A stretch of DNA of 64,000 nt from Pseudomonadota bacterium (GCA_019352035.1 JABBNZ010000002.1:54882-118881), one strand, 5' to 3'. Shown: positions 17,587-26,525, numbered from the stretch's first letter. Notes: generated from the letters alone by a model not told the origin. Made by a program: numbers and translations.

Positions 17587-19845
17587 TCAGGGACGATCGA
17601 AGTTGTACTCGATGTCTACGCCGATCGTTCTCGGCTGGACGAAATTAGCCACCGGTTGCGCGGTCCCGCCTCGGTTGGTGGCGGAGACCACCCCCTGCAC
17701 ATTGCCGAGGTTGCGGCCGTATAGATTGAGTCGCCAGTCGTTCCAGAACAGGCCCGCGTTCAGCTCGAACAGCCCGTAGCCCGGAATCGAAAAGCGCGGC
17801 CCAGGCGCCGACGGGCTGTTGGTCCTGAACCCAGACATGCGCTGACCGACGTAGCTGTAGTCGGCGCCGACATAGCCCGACAGGCTCGCCGTCAGCGGGA
17901 AGTTCTGCTGGAAGTTAAGGTCGCCGGAGTACTTCGCGGTATACGGCAATTCACTGCCCGACACGCCATCGAGCGGCGTCACCGTCGGGCTCGGCGGCGG
18001 GAAACTCTGCGTCAGCCTCGCATTCGTGTAGGTGAACGTCGGGTTAATCACGAAGCCGCGCCACGGCCGCCAGCTGCCGGTCAGCTCGAGCCCCTGGCTG
18101 CGCGCGGCGCTCCCATTGGTGAAGTACGTGAACTGAGAGATCGGATCCGTATCGAGCAGCTGAATGTTCTTCCACTCGATGTCGAACAGTGCGGCATCGA
18201 AGCTGAAGTCGCTGCTCCTGGGCGCCCCTTTGAGACCGAGTTCGTAGCTGTAGACTTTGTCCGGCGCATAGCTCGTCGGGACTCCCGGAACTCCCGTATT
18301 GGGGCCGCCGGGGCGATAGCCGCTGGCGGCCCTGAAGTACGCCATCAGATCCTTGTTGATATGATAGCTCGGGGTCACCAGCCAGGTCACCGGATGTGCG
18401 GAGGTGCTGGCCTTCGGGGTCACCGTCGTCGGGCCGAATACGAGCGATGCGTTGCCGGTGATCGTAGTCGTCGAGTAGTAGGACTCATCGAGCGAGCTGT
18501 AACGCCCGCCGACCTGCAGGTCGAATTTCGGCGTGATGTGCCAGGTGACATCTCCGAAGAGAGCGCGCTCGGAGTAGTAGAAGGGGCCGGCGCCGTCATA
18601 TGGCACGCCCGCGGGACTGCCCGAGGCCGTGAATAGATCCAGCGCCTGGACGATTTGCTCCTGCTCGTGGTTGAAATAGAATCCCGCGAGCCAATCGAAG
18701 TGCTTCCCCGAATGGTGCAGCCGGATCTCCTGCGTGAATCGCGAACTCTCGTTCACGTTGTTGATCGTGACGCGGCCGTTCGGCAGGTTGTAGAGCGGCG
18801 GCAGAAATCCGAACACGAACGTCACGTCTTGCACGTTGAGCCATTGCGTGTGATTCCACGCGGAAAGCGAGGTGAGGTCTGCCCAGCCGAGGTTGTAGTT
18901 TACCCGTGCGGAATAGAGCTCGAAGGTGTTGAATCCGGGGGAAGGGGAAAGGTTGACCGTATTCCGGCCATACAATGGAGTGTAATCGACGGGACTCGCC
19001 TTGTCCGTCACGCACTGCGGACACACCATGATGCCGACGATGCCGTTCACGCTCGTCTGATGTTGCGCCAGGGCGGACAGCGTGATGGACAGATCGTCGG
19101 TCGGGCTGATCAGGAGCTTGGCGTTTCCACCGCGCGTGATCACCTGGTTGACGTTTCTCGTATCGTTGAACTTGTTGTCGATCCATGCCGGGTCGTTCCG
19201 GTATACCCCGCTGACCAGCAGAGCAACCCGGTGGTCGATGAGCGGGATATTGGCGCTACCTCGGCCCGACCATCCGGAATTGCCGCCGCTGACCGAACTC
19301 TCGCCGAGCTGCACATCGGCGGAATACTTCTCGAGATTCGGCTGCTTGGTCACGAGGTTGATGAGTCCGCCGAGGCTGGAAGCTCCATAGAGCGTCCCCT
19401 GGGGGCCGCGCAGAACTTCGACCTGCTGCAGAATGGCGGGGTCGAGGTCCGGAAACGGAGGCTGACCTGCAGAGGTCGTGGCGCCGAATGGAACGTCGTC
19501 GATGAGGACCGCGACGGTGGGATTCCCCGCGGTCCCGGAGGTGATCCCACGTATTGAAAGGGCGGCGATCCCGTTTGCGTTGGAAGGCAGCCCGCCGATC
19601 TGCAGCCCGGGAATACGGGAGTAATAATCGGTGACCTGAACGAGGTCCTGGTTGATGAGCGCGCTTGCGCGGATCGCGGTCACGGCGACCGGCACGTCGA
19701 TCTCGCGTTGCTTCACTTTCTGAGCGGTGACGACGACTTCCTCCAGGCTCGGCGCGCTGCTCGCCGATTGGGCCATGCTCCTGGAGGGGAAGACGGCCAC
19801 CGTCAGCGCTGCGACGAACGGTACACTGTGCTTGAGACCGCGCAT
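17587..19845 (-). CDS. TonB-dependent outer-membrane receptor
   Basis: Outer-membrane transporter of 752 residues. A signal peptide (MRGLKHSVPFVAALTVAVFP, cleavage after SMAQ) is followed by a TonB box-like EEVVVTAQK. The plug domain contains IPGLQIGG, DDVPFG, VEVLRGPQGTLYGASSLGG and INLVTKQP. A long beta-barrel ends in aromatic-rich strands typical of the family. It resembles the broad CirA/Fiu-type and Caulobacter/sphingomonad-type receptors, so the ligand cannot be named. A GAGG site precedes the ATG. It is transcribed away from the S10 operon from a promoter that mirrors the S10 promoter, and it probably imports the substrate degraded by the surrounding peptidases (inference). Confidence 0.95.
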   Translation of the reverse strand: MRGLKHSVPFVAALTVAVFPSRSMAQSASSAPSLEEVVVTAQKVKQREIDVPVAVTAIRASALINQDLVQVTDYYSRIPGLQIGGLPSNANGIAALSIRGITSGTAGNPTVAVLIDDVPFGATTSAGQPPFPDLDPAILQQVEVLRGPQGTLYGASSLGGLINLVTKQPNLEKYSADVQLGESSVSGGNSGWSGRGSANIPLIDHRVALLVSGVYRNDPAWIDNKFNDTRNVNQVITRGGNAKLLISPTDDLSITLSALAQHQTSVNGIVGIMVCPQCVTDKASPVDYTPLYGRNTVNLSPSPGFNTFELYSARVNYNLGWADLTSLSAWNHTQWLNVQDVTFVFGFLPPLYNLPNGRVTINNVNESSRFTQEIRLHHSGKHFDWLAGFYFNHEQEQIVQALDLFTASGSPAGVPYDGAGPFYYSERALFGDVTWHITPKFDLQVGGRYSSLDESYYSTTTITGNASLVFGPTTVTPKASTSAHPVTWLVTPSYHINKDLMAYFRAASGYRPGGPNTGVPGVPTSYAPDKVYSYELGLKGAPRSSDFSFDAALFDIEWKNIQLLDTDPISQFTYFTNGSAARSQGLELTGSWRPWRGFVINPTFTYTNARLTQSFPPPSPTVTPLDGVSGSELPYTAKYSGDLNFQQNFPLTASLSGYVGADYSYVGQRMSGFRTNSPSAPGPRFSIPGYGLFELNAGLFWNDWRLNLYGRNLGNVQGVVSATNRGGTAQPVANFVQPRTIGVDIEYNFDRP

Positions 19846-19904
19846 TGTTTTGACCTCGGTGACTGGATTAAGTGGCGTCGTGTCAGCCGCAGGGACGGCC
19901 TGTG

Positions 19905-19919
19905 AGTGATCGCATCACT
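19905..19919. repeat. Imperfect-centre dyad in the receptor leader
   Basis: AGTGAT and ATCACT arms are separated by CGC. The arms share GTGAT/ATCAC with the nearby TGTGATCACA operator but with different spacing. It lies about 10 bases downstream of the predicted receptor transcription start, so it could be a secondary operator or an mRNA hairpin. Confidence 0.5.
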
Positions 19920-19927
19920 GCTGACGC

Positions 19928-19996
19928 TGTGATCACATTAGCGCAGCGCCCCGCGCCGGCCAATGGACAAATCAGGGTGCCAATTGGACTTTTTGC
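19928..19996 (-). promoter_or_regulatory. Composite promoter of the TonB receptor gene
   Basis: Read on the - strand: GCAAAAAGTCCAA (19996-19984), an 11-base spacer, ATTTGTCCATTGGC (19972-19959) with TTGGCC as -35, 17 bases, and TAATGT as -10 running into TGTGATCACA (19937-19928). The two TGGAC cores (19964 and 19985 on the + strand) are exactly 21 bp apart, the spacing usual for AraC-type direct repeats. Predicted transcription start is near 19928, about 80 bases before the start codon. Confidence 0.72.
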
Positions 19997-20070
19997 CGGA
20001 CAAACCACGCCGCGGCGGAAAATCGCGCAGGCGCAATGCGCGAGTCCGGCGGTTTCGAGGGTGACCGTCA

Positions 20071-20139
20071 GCGAAAAGTCCAAAGCGCATTCGAATTTGT
20101 CCATTGGCGAAGCGGCCGCTTGGGCGTACTGTGATCACA
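20071..20139 (+). promoter_or_regulatory. Composite promoter of the S10 operon
   Basis: GCGAAAAGTCCAA (20071-20083), an 11-base spacer, ATTTGTCCATTGGC (20095-20108) with TTGGCG as -35 (20104-20109), 17 bases, and TACTGT as -10 (20127-20132) running into TGTGATCACA (20130-20139). It is a mirror image of the receptor promoter with identical spacers. The GTCCA cores at 20078 and 20099 are 21 bp apart. Predicted transcription start is near 20139; the first well-placed start codon downstream is the small reading frame at 20213. Confidence 0.72.
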
Positions 20140-20212
20140 AAGTCTGGTATGACGAGCGCGGCTCGCCGCGTTCTCCGGCGAGACCCGGTATCGAACTCCG
20201 GAGAAGTGCGAC

Positions 20213-20437
20213 ATGAATGACTATTCAAGCGGGGGCGTGACAGGCGGTGAGCGCTGGTTGCTGGCGCTCTCGTTGCCGGCGGGAGCGACGGGCGCTGCTC
20301 GGTGCGGCTCTTCCGCCGCAATCTCACCGCTACGCGCGGCTTCACCAGCCCGCAATCGGATGGCGGCGGGGCAGCGGCAACCTGCAGGCGGCGATGATCA
20401 TGCCGCGGACCGTGTTGCGCTGGCTTCAAATCTCTGA
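20213..20437 (+). CDS. Small leader reading frame of the S10 operon (uncertain)
   Basis: A 74-codon frame beginning MNDYSSGGVTGGERWLLALS is the first one downstream of the predicted S10-operon promoter. It has a GGAG site 9 bases before its ATG. It ends about 35 bases before the first S10 gene start. The product is not recognised: no clear signal peptide, a Gly/Ala/Arg-rich second half, and composition that could be chance coding in GC-rich DNA. It could be a leader peptide, a small effector, or nothing. The good ribosome-binding site and position are the only support. Confidence 0.35.
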   Translation: MNDYSSGGVTGGERWLLALSLPAGATGAARCGSSAAISPLRAASPARNRMAAGQRQPAGGDDHAADRVALASNL

Positions 20438-20471
20438 CATCGACATGACGGCACGCGAGAGGGGGTGGAGG

Positions 20472-22013
20472 ATGGAAGATCGCAGACGAAGGGCGGATCA
20501 GGCCGTCAGAATGGCGGCCGCCGTCCGACGGTGGGTCGTGGCGCTGGCCGTCCTCGGCGTCACTGCCAGCGGCGCGTGGGCCGCTCCCGTGCGCACGCCA
20601 CGCTCGGCCATGACCCATCTCGTCTGGACCTCGAGCGCCGCCAAAGTGAGGTACACGGCCTGGGTCGAGGATAATTTCGTCAACGACGCTCACGGCAAGC
20701 CCGGCGCCTCGATCATCACGGTCGCCTACACCCGCGACGGCGTCGCCGACCCCGCCCGGCGGCCCGTGATCTTCGCGTTCAATGGCGGTCCGGGGGCCGC
20801 CGGCTCGATGCTGAATCTCGGCGGCATCGGGCCCGTGCGCCTCATCGGCAAGCCGAAGGGCGAGCCAGGCGAGCGGCCCGGGATGCCGCAGGCGGGTCAT
20901 TATCAGGACAATCCCGAGAGCTTGATCGGCGCGGCCGATCTCGTCTTCATCGATCCAGTGAGCACAGGATTCAGCCGTGCATTCCCCGGTGAGAACCCGC
21001 GGCAGTGGTACACCGACGCCTCTGATGCCGCCTCCGTGACGCAGGCGATCGAGCACTGGCTCACCGTGCATCATCGCTGGGCCTCCCCGCGCTATCTCAT
21101 CGGCGAGAGCTACGGTACGGAGCGAGTCGGCATGATGCTGGCGAAGGATAAGCGCCTGCGCTTCGACGGCGTGGTGCTGGTCGCGCTCGCGGTACCGGCG
21201 GAGGGCCGGTTGATTCCCTATGTCACCTCGCTTCCCACCATGGCAGCCGGTGCCTGGTATCACCACCAGATCGCGCGCGACGGCCGCACCGTGGAGCAGG
21301 TGTTCGCGCAAGCCGAACGCTTCGCCCGCACGGATTACCTCGATGCGCTTTTTCGCGGCAGCAGCCTGCCGCGCGCCGATCGCACGCGCATCGCCGAGCG
21401 CATGTCGGCGCTTATCGGGCTGCCTGCGAGCCTGATCGAGGCGAGGGGCCTGCGCATCGACAAGAACACCTACATGTTCAAGCTGCTCAAGGATGAGCAC
21501 CTGCGCACCGGACTCCTCGACGTGCGGGTCACGGGACAGCTCATCAAGAACGGCCAGGGCGCGATCGACGATCCGGCGCTCGGGGCGCTGCCGAAGAAGC
21601 TCCTCGGTTCGACGCACCTGACGGCCGCCAGCCTGGGCATCCTCGAGAACCCGATGATCGGCGGGTACTTGAAGCACGAGCTGCATTTTCCGACGAAGCA
21701 GCAGTACTACAGCATCAACTTCATCGCGAACTCCAAGTGGAAGTACAACCGGCGGTTCGATGCGGTCGCCGCCGTGAGCAAGGCCATGAAGGCACAGCCC
21801 AAGCTGCGCCTGATGTGGGTGCAGGGCATGTATGACCTGACCTGCCCGGCCGATCTCGCGCAATACACCATTGATCAGGACGGGGTGCCGGCCGATCGCC
21901 TGACGGCGCTCGTGCTGCCGGGCCCTCACAGCGCCTACACCACGAAGCAGACGCTGCCTATCTTCGTCTCGGCGCTGCGCCGCTTCATCTCGCCCGGAAA
22001 CTCGACACCGTGA
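20472..22013 (+). CDS. S10 serine carboxypeptidase-like protein (copy a)
   Basis: Predicted exported serine carboxypeptidase of about 513 residues, removing C-terminal residues from peptides. A basic N-terminus and a hydrophobic stretch (MAAAVRRWVVALAVLGVTAS) ending near GAWA form a signal peptide. FAFNGGPGAAGS supplies the oxyanion region, ADLVFIDPVSTGFSR is family-typical, GESYGT carries the nucleophile at about Ser213, MYDLTCP the Asp and GPHSAY the His. The start is uncertain: ATGs at 20445, 20472 and 20511 are all in frame, and only the downstream ones suit a signal peptide. It is the first large gene of an eight-gene operon and its stop overlaps the next start by GTGA. Copies b-e are paralogues at low identity. 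Confidence 0.9.
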   Translation: MEDRRRRADQAVRMAAAVRRWVVALAVLGVTASGAWAAPVRTPRSAMTHLVWTSSAAKVRYTAWVEDNFVNDAHGKPGASIITVAYTRDGVADPARRPVIFAFNGGPGAAGSMLNLGGIGPVRLIGKPKGEPGERPGMPQAGHYQDNPESLIGAADLVFIDPVSTGFSRAFPGENPRQWYTDASDAASVTQAIEHWLTVHHRWASPRYLIGESYGTERVGMMLAKDKRLRFDGVVLVALAVPAEGRLIPYVTSLPTMAAGAWYHHQIARDGRTVEQVFAQAERFARTDYLDALFRGSSLPRADRTRIAERMSALIGLPASLIEARGLRIDKNTYMFKLLKDEHLRTGLLDVRVTGQLIKNGQGAIDDPALGALPKKLLGSTHLTAASLGILENPMIGGYLKHELHFPTKQQYYSINFIANSKWKYNRRFDAVAAVSKAMKAQPKLRLMWVQGMYDLTCPADLAQYTIDQDGVPADRLTALVLPGPHSAYTTKQTLPIFVSALRRFISPGNSTP

Positions 22014-23407
22014 GCGAGCACCGGCTCTCGCTGCGGCCCGCTGCGGCGGGGCTACTCGCGCTCTCGCTCGCCCTGGGCGCCGGGTCGGTCCGGGCGGCAC
22101 CGCGCGTCGAGAACGGATTCAGCTTTGCCGCCGGCGGAGATCTGATCGGACCTGACCAGACGCTGCACGGGCCTCTGGATCCGAAGCTCCAGGCCGTCGC
22201 GAAGCACTTTCGCGACGCCGACCTCGGCTTCGCCAACATGGAGGGGTCGCTGTTCGATCTTTCGACCTTCAAAGGCTGGCAGGCCGATGAGACCGGCGGC
22301 GGCTATCCGATCGCTCCCGCCGTGGTGGCGAAGGACCTGAGGGCGCTCGGCATCACGGTGATGTCGAAAGCCAACAACCACGCGACCGACTGGGGCACCG
22401 AAGGGCTGGTGGCCACGCTCGCGTCGCTGCGCGCGGCAGGAATCGCGGAAGCGGGGGCGGGCATGACCCTCGCCCAGGCCCGAGCACCGGCCTACATCAA
22501 AACGCGGGACGGCATTGCAGCGCTGGTGGATACCGCCTCGACCTTCACGCCCATGTCGGTCGCGTGTTCCCCGCCCAACCCGCGTTATGGTCCTTATGCC
22601 AAGGGATGTCCCGGAATCAGCGTGATCCATGTGCGTGAGGTGCATCTTCTGCCCTACGCGCAATTCAATGAGCTGCGCAGTCTCCTCGGCGGGCTAAGGG
22701 TGACTTCGTTGCAGCAGTCCTGGTCGGGAGAGCTGCCCACTCGGCGCGCAGGGCAGGGGGCGCGCGATCTGGTGTTGGACGATACCGTATTTCGCGGCGC
22801 GCCCGCGAGCGGCATCACCTGGGAGATGAACCCCGGCGACCTCAATGCGGTGATCCAGAGCGTCCGGGAGGCGAGGCGGCACGCCAATTTCGTGCTTTTC
22901 TCTATCCATGCGCACGAGATCACGCCGTACCGCAACCTCTCCGAGGGCAATGACAACGACACGGCTCGTCCTGCCAGTTTCGAGCGCGAGCTGTTTCACG
23001 ACGCCATCGACGCAGGCGCTGACGCCGTCGTGCGCAACGGACCGCACGTGCTCGGTGGCGTCGAGATCTACAAAGGCAAGCCGATCTTCTACAGTCTCGG
23101 CAGCTTCTTCTTTCAATTCGGCGGCTCGCGCAGCTATCAGGTTCCCGGCGGCGCACTAATCCGCTTCTCCGACGGCTGGTTCCAGACCATCGTGCCGGTG
23201 ACCACCTATGAGCACGGCAAGATGAGCGAGATCCGGCTCTATCCGATCGCGATCCAGTCGAACCATGGGCCGACGGACGGGCGTCCCTATCCGGCCGATC
23301 CCGCCCAGGCGCGAGAGATCCTCGAGCGCATCGAGGCGCTCTCGGCCCCGTACGGCACCCGGATCAAGATCGTGAAGGGCGTCGGTATCATCCGCGGACC
23401 GGGGTGA
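22010..23407 (+). CDS. CapA-family (PGA_cap) metallophosphoesterase-like protein
   Basis: Exported protein of 465 residues of the CapA / poly-gamma-glutamate biosynthesis-type family, which has a calcineurin-like fold. The signal peptide covers about the first 29 residues and ends at VRAAP. The family's metal-site-like motifs appear as FAAGGDLIGPD, ANMEGSLFD, MSKANNHATDWG, FSIHAHE and RNGPHVLGGVEIYKGKPIFYSLG. The biochemical role of CapA proteins outside capsule loci is poorly known; no capB or capC is present, so capsule synthesis is unlikely here. Translation is coupled to the S10 gene upstream by a 4-base overlap. It may act on the same periplasmic substrate as the S10 proteins. Confidence 0.88.
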   Translation: MSEHRLSLRPAAAGLLALSLALGAGSVRAAPRVENGFSFAAGGDLIGPDQTLHGPLDPKLQAVAKHFRDADLGFANMEGSLFDLSTFKGWQADETGGGYPIAPAVVAKDLRALGITVMSKANNHATDWGTEGLVATLASLRAAGIAEAGAGMTLAQARAPAYIKTRDGIAALVDTASTFTPMSVACSPPNPRYGPYAKGCPGISVIHVREVHLLPYAQFNELRSLLGGLRVTSLQQSWSGELPTRRAGQGARDLVLDDTVFRGAPASGITWEMNPGDLNAVIQSVREARRHANFVLFSIHAHEITPYRNLSEGNDNDTARPASFERELFHDAIDAGADAVVRNGPHVLGGVEIYKGKPIFYSLGSFFFQFGGSRSYQVPGGALIRFSDGWFQTIVPVTTYEHGKMSEIRLYPIAIQSNHGPTDGRPYPADPAQAREILERIEALSAPYGTRIKIVKGVGIIRGPG

Positions 23408-23466
23408 TTCGCTGTCGGCGCGAGCAGCGGCGGATTGCGTAGGGCTTCGGACGGAGAGAATTTTAA

Positions 23467-25002
23467 ATGATACTGGAACTGACCCGAGTCGCACGATCGC
23501 TGGCGCGGCTGCTGCTTCCGATGTCACTGGGGCTTCTCGGCACGATGGCGGCCTCGGCCGCCCCTGCGCAGCCGCCCGGGCTCGAGTCGCGCTTTCCACC
23601 AGGTGTTTCGGTGTCCCAGACGGTGCGGGTCGGCGGCAAGGTGCTGCGTTACCAGGCCCACGCCGGGTGGCTTGCGCTCGGCGACCACACCGGCCGCGTG
23701 ATCGCCAGGATGAGCTATGTCAGCTTCATCCTGGACGGCCAATCGAGCGCCCGGCGCCCTGTGACTTTCGCCCTGAACGGCGGTCCGGGCTCCGCCTCGG
23801 CCGGGCTCGCCCTCGGCATCGGGCCGAAGACCATCACCATGGGGGTTCAGGGCACCGGCCCATCCTCGCCCCTCGACTGGCACGACAACCCGGCTACGTG
23901 GTTGCCGTTCACGGACCTGGTGTTCCTGGATCCTGTCGGCACCGGGTACAGCCGGTCGTTGCTGTCGCCGAAGCAAACGATCGCGCACTTCTATGGCACG
24001 GACCAGGATGTCAACTATCTATCCCGGGTCATTTTCGACTGGCTGAAGACGCACAAGCGGATGGATTCGCCGAAGTACCTGGTCGGTGAGAGCTACGGGG
24101 GCTTCCGTACGCCGCTGATGGTCGAGAACCTTGCGTTCCGCGGCGTGGGGATGTCGGGCCTCATCCTGATCTCTCCCTACCTCGACATGAGCGTCCTGAC
24201 GCCGACAGGGGTTCATACGGGAACCCTGTCGCCGATGTCGTACGTCATAAGCCTGCCCTCGATGGCCGCAGCGAGGTACGAGCGCGAAGGCAAGAAGCTC
24301 ACGCCGCAGCTCATGCGCGGCGCGGAGCGGTATGCGGTCGGTCCGTATATCACCGCGCTGCTCAATGGAACCTCGGATCCAGCCGGCTTCGAGCGCATGG
24401 TGAAGCGTGTCGCTCACTACACGGGAGTGCCGGAAGCGACCGTGCGTGCCCTCGGGGGCCGTCTGTCGCAAAGCGTCTTTCTCCGTGATGTCTTTCGCAA
24501 CCAAGGCACGATCGGCAGCCGATACGACATCGACTGGACCTCGCCGGATCCGTATCCCTGGTCCCACAGGCCCAGGGGCGAAGACATGGTGATTTCCCAG
24601 CTCTCCCTGGAAGGCGGCGCGATGACGGACTTCCTGAGCCGCATCCTCGGCTGGACGCCGCCGGAGCAATACTGGAACTACAACCCCGAAGTCTCGGCGC
24701 ACTGGCAGTACGGGCCACGCTCGTCCGAGACCGCGCAGCCGGCCGAGACCCAATCGTTCGGCGCCGTTGACCGCTCGCTGGCGGTCGATCCCCATCTGCG
24801 GGTCATGATGGCGAATGGATACACGGATCTCGCGTGCCCGTTCATGATGTCGCGCCTCGCGGCGGATCAGATTCCGCCTGCGGTGAAAGGCAATCGCCTG
24901 CAGCTCGAGGTCTATCCCGGGGGACATGAGTTCTACAGCCGGCCGAAGAGCGCACTGGCATTCGAGCATGACGTGGAGGCGCTCTACCATGGCGGCTCAT
25001 GA
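23467..25002 (+). CDS. S10 serine carboxypeptidase-like protein (copy b)
   Basis: Second S10 paralogue, 511 residues, with a signal peptide (hydrophobic LARLLLPMSLGLLGTMAASA). FALNGGPGSASAG, DLVFLDPVGTGYSRS, GESYGG (nucleophile at about Ser209), GYTDLACP (Asp) and YPGGHEFY (His) give a complete triad. The ATG follows a GGAGA site. It lies 59 bp after the CapA gene and overlaps the next S10 gene by 14 bases. Of the five copies its C-terminal YPGGHEFY is among the closest to ordinary carboxypeptidases. Substrate unknown. Confidence 0.92.
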   Translation: MILELTRVARSLARLLLPMSLGLLGTMAASAAPAQPPGLESRFPPGVSVSQTVRVGGKVLRYQAHAGWLALGDHTGRVIARMSYVSFILDGQSSARRPVTFALNGGPGSASAGLALGIGPKTITMGVQGTGPSSPLDWHDNPATWLPFTDLVFLDPVGTGYSRSLLSPKQTIAHFYGTDQDVNYLSRVIFDWLKTHKRMDSPKYLVGESYGGFRTPLMVENLAFRGVGMSGLILISPYLDMSVLTPTGVHTGTLSPMSYVISLPSMAAARYEREGKKLTPQLMRGAERYAVGPYITALLNGTSDPAGFERMVKRVAHYTGVPEATVRALGGRLSQSVFLRDVFRNQGTIGSRYDIDWTSPDPYPWSHRPRGEDMVISQLSLEGGAMTDFLSRILGWTPPEQYWNYNPEVSAHWQYGPRSSETAQPAETQSFGAVDRSLAVDPHLRVMMANGYTDLACPFMMSRLAADQIPPAVKGNRLQLEVYPGGHEFYSRPKSALAFEHDVEALYHGGS

Positions 25003-26512
25003 GAATCGACTGAGGCCAGGAACCGCACGGCGAAAGCTCCATTCATTGGCTTCGGCCGCGCTGCTCTGCGCCGCCGTGGGCGTGGCGTCCGCCAATCCCA
25101 CGGGTGGTGCGCCCATCGAGACTCATCATCAGGCACTCATCGGCGGCAAGGAGCTGACTTACGCCGCCGAGGTCGGCCGCATCGCCATTCGCGATGCCGA
25201 GACGGGCAACCCGCACGGCTACATGTTCTACACGGCGTACCGGCTACGGTCAGCTGCCGCTCCCAGACGTCCGGTCATGTTCCTCTGGAATGGCGGGCCT
25301 GGCGCACCCTCGAGCTGGGTGAACTTCGATCTCGCAGGTCCGAAGCTGCTCGAAGGCACCCGCCTCACCCATAACCCCGACAGCTGGCTCGCCGACGCGG
25401 ATCTTGTCATGGTGGATCCGATCGGCACCGGCTTCAGCCGTCCTGCCCGCCGCAAATACCTGCCGGAGTTCGCCGGCACGGTGGGAGATGTTGCCTCGAT
25501 CACGGAGTTCGTCCGCTGCTGGCTGATCCTGCACGACGACGTTGGTGCTCCGGTGTTCCTCGTCGGCGAGAGCTGGGGCGCAGGCCGCGCCGCGCATGTG
25601 GCATACGCCCTCGAGAAGCGCGGCATCCAGGTCGACGGTCTGGTGCTGATCTCGGGCGGCTGGGGCCTCGATGAGCAATACGGCTCCGCCACGCTGCACC
25701 AGGCGCTCGGCGTGGTCGACATGGCGAGCACGGCGCTCTACTGGCATCGAAGCGATCCGGCGCTCGGGACCGATGTCGCGGCCCTGCGCCGAAAGGCCGA
25801 GGAGTGGGTGCGGCGCACTTACGCGCCGGCGCTGGCGCACCTCGGGCGGCTGAGCGCGGGCGAGCGCGACCGCATCGCCGTTCAACTGGCGCGCTTCACC
25901 GGCATCGCGCCGAAGCTGATCGATCGGCGCACGCTCCTCATCACTCCGCACCAGTTTCGCACCGAGCTGCTTCGGAGCGAGGGCAAGGTGCTCTACCTGC
26001 TCGATGGACGGCGGACGAGTCCGCCGGGCAGCGCAGGCGATCCAACGATCGTCGATTACCTGCGCGAGAGGCTCGGTTATCGCAGCGGTCTGCCGTATCT
26101 CGGGCTCGAGAAACTGACCCAGGGTTTCGTGCCCTCGGGGGTCTATCCGAAGAGCGTGGGCGAGATCTGGAATTACGCCACGGGCCCCGTCACTCCCGCC
26201 GAAGTGCAGGCCGCCATCAAGGCGGCCGTCGCCTCCGGCTCCGGGCCGCCGCAGCTCGGCCCGCCATTGCCGGGCACGGACGAGGCGATCGCGCTCAATC
26301 CTCGCATGAAGGTGCTGGTCGCGGTCGGTATGTACGATCCCTACGACCAGTGTGCCCGCGGGCAGGCCACGGAAGCGGCACTGCCGCCCCGGCTGCGCCG
26401 GGCGATCACATTCAAGTGTTATGCCGGAGGCCATGAGATGTACCTTGGAAGCCCGAAGATTCGCGCCGAGCTGACAAACGATGTGCTCTCGCTGGTCGCG
26501 CGGGCCCGCTGA
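24989..26512 (+). CDS. S10 serine carboxypeptidase-like protein (copy c)
   Basis: Third S10 paralogue, about 507 residues. The N-terminus (MAAHENRLRPGTARRKLHSL, then ASAALLCAAVGVASA) looks like a signal peptide. FLWNGGPGAPSS, DLVMVDPIGTGFSRPA, GESWGA with nucleophile at about Ser195, MYDPYDQC (Asp) and YAGGHEMYL (His) complete the site. The Tyr after the nucleophile is replaced by Trp, a departure from the other copies that may alter the substrate pocket. The start overlaps the previous stop and has GGAGG nine bases upstream; the frame extends further but only antisense to the family. It is followed 13 bp later by copy d. Confidence 0.9.
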   Translation: MAAHENRLRPGTARRKLHSLASAALLCAAVGVASANPTGGAPIETHHQALIGGKELTYAAEVGRIAIRDAETGNPHGYMFYTAYRLRSAAAPRRPVMFLWNGGPGAPSSWVNFDLAGPKLLEGTRLTHNPDSWLADADLVMVDPIGTGFSRPARRKYLPEFAGTVGDVASITEFVRCWLILHDDVGAPVFLVGESWGAGRAAHVAYALEKRGIQVDGLVLISGGWGLDEQYGSATLHQALGVVDMASTALYWHRSDPALGTDVAALRRKAEEWVRRTYAPALAHLGRLSAGERDRIAVQLARFTGIAPKLIDRRTLLITPHQFRTELLRSEGKVLYLLDGRRTSPPGSAGDPTIVDYLRERLGYRSGLPYLGLEKLTQGFVPSGVYPKSVGEIWNYATGPVTPAEVQAAIKAAVASGSGPPQLGPPLPGTDEAIALNPRMKVLVAVGMYDPYDQCARGQATEAALPPRLRRAITFKCYAGGHEMYLGSPKIRAELTNDVLSLVARAR

Positions 26513-26525
26513 CGCAGGGGCCGCC

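Noticed and set aside
15249..19845. Lasso-peptide locus suggested by S9 peptidase plus TonB receptor
   Set aside because: No precursor peptide, no transglutaminase-like B protein, no asparagine-synthetase-like C protein and no ABC exporter are present in or around the cluster. A role limited to degrading an imported lasso or similar peptide stays possible.
15183..20139. TGTGATCACA sites as CRP binding sites
   Set aside because: The half-sites resemble TGTGA and TCACA, but CRP needs six bases between them and here they abut. The position over the -10 also argues against an activator.
19938..22100. A 720-codon - strand open frame across the S10 promoter and copy a
   Set aside because: Arg/Pro/His-rich low-complexity translation without domains; it covers a regulatory region and a clear S10 gene.
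22010..23407. Poly-gamma-glutamate capsule synthesis from the CapA-like gene
   Set aside because: capB and capC are missing, and the neighbours are degradative and transport genes.
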